From Pagrus major (lineage: Eukaryota; Chordata; Actinopteri; Spariformes; Sparidae): a DNA stretch of 64,000 nucleotides. Positions 61,148 through 64,000 of the stretch are shown here, piece after piece (positions within the stretch are counted from its first letter, which is position 1; each line of letters starts with the position of its first letter). The notes under the pieces are model-generated. The model worked only from the letters and a program-made list of their open reading frames with translations. It did not search any database and was not told the DNA's origin. Both the position numbers and the translations under genes were made by a program. The DNA lies in assembly GCF_040436345.1 (NCBI RefSeq), contig NC_133230.1:13154197-13218196 (forward strand), in the 5' to 3' direction.

Positions 61148-61530
61148 AGGCTTAATTTTTCATCAACTTTTTGTCTTTGTCTGACAGAAAAGGTCTTCCA
61201 CAACATCCTCCTCCTCTGAACTGCTCAACTGTGTGGGCGGTCTGGGTTCTGTAGGAAAAGACGTTTTTTTCATTTGTTTTATTATTATTATCTTTTAGAT
61301 AAAAAGTCACATGATATAATAAGTCACTTATGAGGTAGAAAGTCAAAAATTATGAGATAAAAAGTCAAAACATACTTCACAATTTTATCTCATAATTATT
61401 TAAGGCTAAATTTCCATCAACTTCTTGTCTTTAGCTGACAGAAAATGTCTCCCACTACATCCTCCTCCTCCTCCTGCCCAGCTGTGTGGGTGGTCAGGTT
61501 TGTTTCTGTGGGAAAACATGTTTCTTTCAG
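61148..61530. repeat. Direct duplication, unit about 253 bases
   Basis: 61148-61276 and 61401-61530 share CATCAACTT-TTGTCTTT, CTGACAGAAAA-GTCT, CATCCTCCTCCTC, CAACTGTGTGGG or CAGCTGTGTGGG, and TCTGT-GGAAAA in the same order. Minisatellite text lies between them. Confidence 0.7.
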
Positions 61531-61687
61531 CTTATTTGTATCACAAACATCAATAAATGTCATTACATTAAAAAAAATGAATTACAATAATGGTTGTTAA
61601 TGTATTAATGACCCCCACTGATGTATGATTTAAGTGCTTTCATGATCATTTCCACTGTGTCCCGTCACTAATATGCAGTAGGCACCG

Positions 61688-61708
61688 CCCCCCCCCCCCC
61701 CCCCCCCC
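61688..61708. repeat. Poly-C run of 21
   Basis: Twenty-one consecutive C bases, about 290 bases upstream of the ago4 start. The complementary G-run could form G-quadruplex structures. Assembly length error is possible here. Confidence 0.85.
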
Positions 61709-61749
61709 GCCGACTGCGATCATTAAAATTTGATCTACCAGTGCGGTAC

Positions 61750-61810
61750 AGCAAATTACGCATGCGCACAGCGGGCTCCTAGGCTTCTAACTGGCGCATG
61801 CGCACTTACA
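61750..61810 (+). promoter_or_regulatory. ago4 promoter with paired NRF1-type sites
   Basis: ACGCATGCGCA at 61758-61768 and GGCGCATGCGCA at 61793-61804 fit the palindromic NRF1 consensus, 35 bases apart. They lie in a CpG-rich region about 200 bases before the ago4 ATG. Confidence 0.6.
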
Positions 61811-61995
61811 AATCCCCAGAACCAGCAGCAGCGGCGGTAGCTCAGGTCAGTCAGTCCAGTCAGCAGTCATCCACGCATCTATCTATATTCCCTTTTCTTA
61901 AATTAGCCACTTTAAGCTTCGCGATACCGCCCCCAATTTCAGCGTCGGTACGGAGCCGCCAGGCCGGGACAGAGACGGAGAGAGAGGCCTCGGCC

Positions 61996-62014
61996 ATGGA
62001 AGCGCTCGGACCCG
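61996..62014 (+). CDS. ago4: Argonaute 4, first coding exon (partial gene)
   Basis: ATGGAAGCGCTCGGACCCG followed by a consensus donor GTAAGA encodes MEALGPG, the exact start of vertebrate AGO4 and unlike AGO1 or AGO3. Argonautes bind small RNAs in RISC and silence mRNAs in the cytoplasm. The N, PAZ, MID and PIWI exons lie beyond base 64000; I found no second coding exon in the window. The call rests on seven residues, the splice donor, the CpG-rich promoter and its place divergent from clspn, as in human. A short first exon before a long intron is typical of this gene. Confidence 0.85.
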
Positions 62015-64000
62015 GTAAGACATTTAAAAAAAAAAAAAGGCAGCAGCAGCGAGCGGCAGCGGGGAGAGCGAGCCGTGTGTGGGGCGCGTGTGCGCCAATG
62101 CGACGCTTCACTGGGGGCCGCGGCTTCCAGCGAGGCCTCCACGTCCTGACGGGAAAACAAACCGAGGCCCAGCCCGTGTGTGTGTGTTTGCGTGCGTGTG
62201 TAAGTGTATTTACACCGAGCGGGAAGCCACGTTTTGCGACTCTACGCGGACGGTCGGGGTTTTAATCGGGTCTCCGGTCATGTCTGCGCGGTTTTATTTA
62301 TCGGAAGCACGCACAGCCTCGTCGTGTCGGGGCTGGCATTGTGTGAGTGGGGATTTAACTAGGACCGTCCTTCCTCCTTCCTTCCTTCCGCGTCGTGGTG
62401 TGTTTACGTTGATGTTTGTTCGCGACGTGTTTTTTTTTTTCTTTCTCGTTTTAAACCGCATTACTTCGAGCTCGTTTCGACGCCGACATCGCACATTTTC
62501 TGTCGAAATTTGACAAAACATCGCACCTGTGTCAAAGCTGAGGCACCTTTTTTTTTTTTTTTTAAATTTGTACCATCGCCATCAGGAACAGCGCGTCTCC
62601 TCGGGGCTGCCCCTCGTCCAAGAATGACAGGCGATGGGTGGGAAAAAAACAACAAAATAAACGCCGATAAAAACACATGTTAGTGGCGTTTTAACGAGCG
62701 GTACGTGCGTGTTTTGTGGCTGTTTTTCATGCGCGCGCGCGCGTGTGTGTGTGTGTGAGGCTTCCGCAGGGATGAATGGCGCTTTTTATCGATCAGATTT
62801 TTTTGCGGGCCAGCTTCATATTATCCATCTCCTATATGATAACAAAGGCACTTATATTGCAGCGATGTGGTGATTAAAGCACGCGGAGGGGGGGAGTCCG
62901 CCACACACCTGTACACCCACTGATACGATGCCTTTGTGTTGTTACAGCACGCAAAAAATGTGTGTTTACCTCGCTTTTCCTGCATTATATTTGTGAAATG
63001 CGCCTTTACACACACGTGTAATTGAATGCAGCTTGCAGAGGAATCGGTGAAGCAGTTGTTTTTTGTGTGTGTGTGTTGAGTCCACACACACATGCTCTAG
63101 AAAACAAAGGTGGTGACATTAGGAAAAACGTAGATGCATTATTTAAGGGGGGCATTTGCTCAGCTGCAGTATTAAAAATAAATGTCGAGCATATGCATGA
63201 TGATGTGTGTGAGTCCAGGGGAATGATTGGAGATGACAATATTGTACAACCATCCACAGGTGTGTGTGTGTATGAGCCAAGACTGCCTTATTGTCACACT
63301 TAATCAGTGTAAACCTTGATGACAGCAGCTGCTATGTGGCCAATTTTACCTGATACTACCTGGTTTTCACGAATGCTTTTAATAAATGTGGATGCGGTTT
63401 TGAGATTGCAGACTTCGATAATGATAAATAGGGTGGTTTTTGTGTCGTCCGGTACCAATGTCAAGGCCTTTTACGCTCATAATTGGCCTGCAGTAGCATG
63501 CATCTTCATGAGAGTCTTGTGCAACAGCTGTATTAAGTGATTTCTAGCTGACGAACAAGATCCTGCAGTTTCAGCTCTTCAGTCAGTAGAGTAGCATCAG
63601 GAAACTGTTGTTGTATTGCTTTTTTAAAACCTGATAGAGAAACTATACATACAATCCAATCCTGTATAAGTCTTCACATTGCAATTCTTAATTTAAAAAG
63701 TGCATTTGACAGCTTCCTATGGTTAGGGGATTTCTTTAGACACACACACGCACACACACATTGTTTATGACTTCATTGTGGCTGGAAATCTTAAAGCGGA
63801 GCCCCCCGAAGGTTGTGATGAAAGCGGAGGGTGTTCACAAAGAAGCTTGTTTGAGTGGTTGTTTTCATTCTTTATCAATTCATGAGGTGCGACTGTTGAA
63901 GTGGTGTTCAGATGCAAACAGTTGGCACTAGAGCCCAACCAATAGTCAAGTTTTGGGGCCGATTTGAGGGAGTGAAAACTTCTGATATGGATATTGGCCG
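62015..64000 (+). other. ago4 intron 1 (continues past the window)
   Basis: CpG-rich to about 62500, then ordinary. It contains a (CG/TG)n run near 62730-62757, TG and CA runs near 63061-63090, and at about 63927 the start of a fish repeat (AGAGCCCAACCAATAGTCAA, then GATATGGATATTGGCCG). No exon recognised. Confidence 0.65.

Larger units (their letters stand above)
60121..61680. other. AT-rich interval between clspn and ago4
   Basis: Contains a 21-base minisatellite at 60808-60990, a (TA)n array at 61044-61137, and two copies of a roughly 130-base segment at 61148-61276 and 61401-61530. No gene recognised. Confidence 0.65.

Noticed and set aside
61798-62513. 155- and 144-codon + strand frames around the ago4 start
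   Set aside because: They read through the 5' UTR and the splice donor at 62015; the real coding part is only the 19 bases encoding MEALGPG.

Overview
This is genomic DNA of a ray-finned (teleost, probably percomorph) fish. The genes are split by GT-AG introns. Intergenic DNA is full of CA/TG, GATA-type and TA microsatellites, small inverted-repeat DNA transposons of types common in fish, and a tRNA-derived SINE. The protein sequences and gene order match the vertebrate block TFAP2E - PSMB2 - C1orf216 - CLSPN - AGO4 known from human chromosome 1p. No species can be named from the sequence alone.

Layout. (1) 11-1698, + strand: the last three coding exons of an AP-2 transcription factor, best called tfap2e by linkage, with its 3' UTR to about 2545. 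(2) 7375-20110, - strand: complete psmb2 in six coding exons, with one 10.4 kb intron holding many transposon relics. (3) 20379-21176, + strand: a complete, uninterrupted sororin (cdca5) reading frame, head-to-head with psmb2 with 268 bp between the start codons. It is not part of the human block and has no introns in its coding region, so it may be a retrogene. (4) 21.9-36.9 kb: a gene-free stretch with transposons, degenerate long tandem repeats, candidate enhancers, candidate CTCF sites and a GC-rich patch. (5) 37347-38414, - strand: the C1orf216 homologue, coding in one exon, with a probable 5' UTR exon ending at 40753. (6) 41-47.3 kb: gene-free, with microsatellites, transposons and a TAAT/ATTA-rich candidate conserved element. 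(7) 47779-59750, - strand: complete claspin (clspn). I resolved 24 coding exons that join in frame into 1345 residues, against about 1339 in human. (8) 61996-62014, + strand: the first coding exon of ago4 (MEALGPG), divergent from clspn; the rest lies beyond the window.

How the genes relate. They are independent eukaryotic genes, not an operon. Two head-to-head pairs (psmb2/cdca5 and clspn/ago4) suggest shared promoter regions. clspn (replication checkpoint) and cdca5 (cohesion maintenance) are both S/G2 genes. The clspn promoter shows E2F-type and CCAAT sites, and the ago4 promoter shows two NRF1-type sites. I saw no exotic or viral system. The most noteworthy points are the intronless cdca5 next to psmb2, a degenerate third Chk1-docking motif in claspin, and several structured repeats able to form hairpins.
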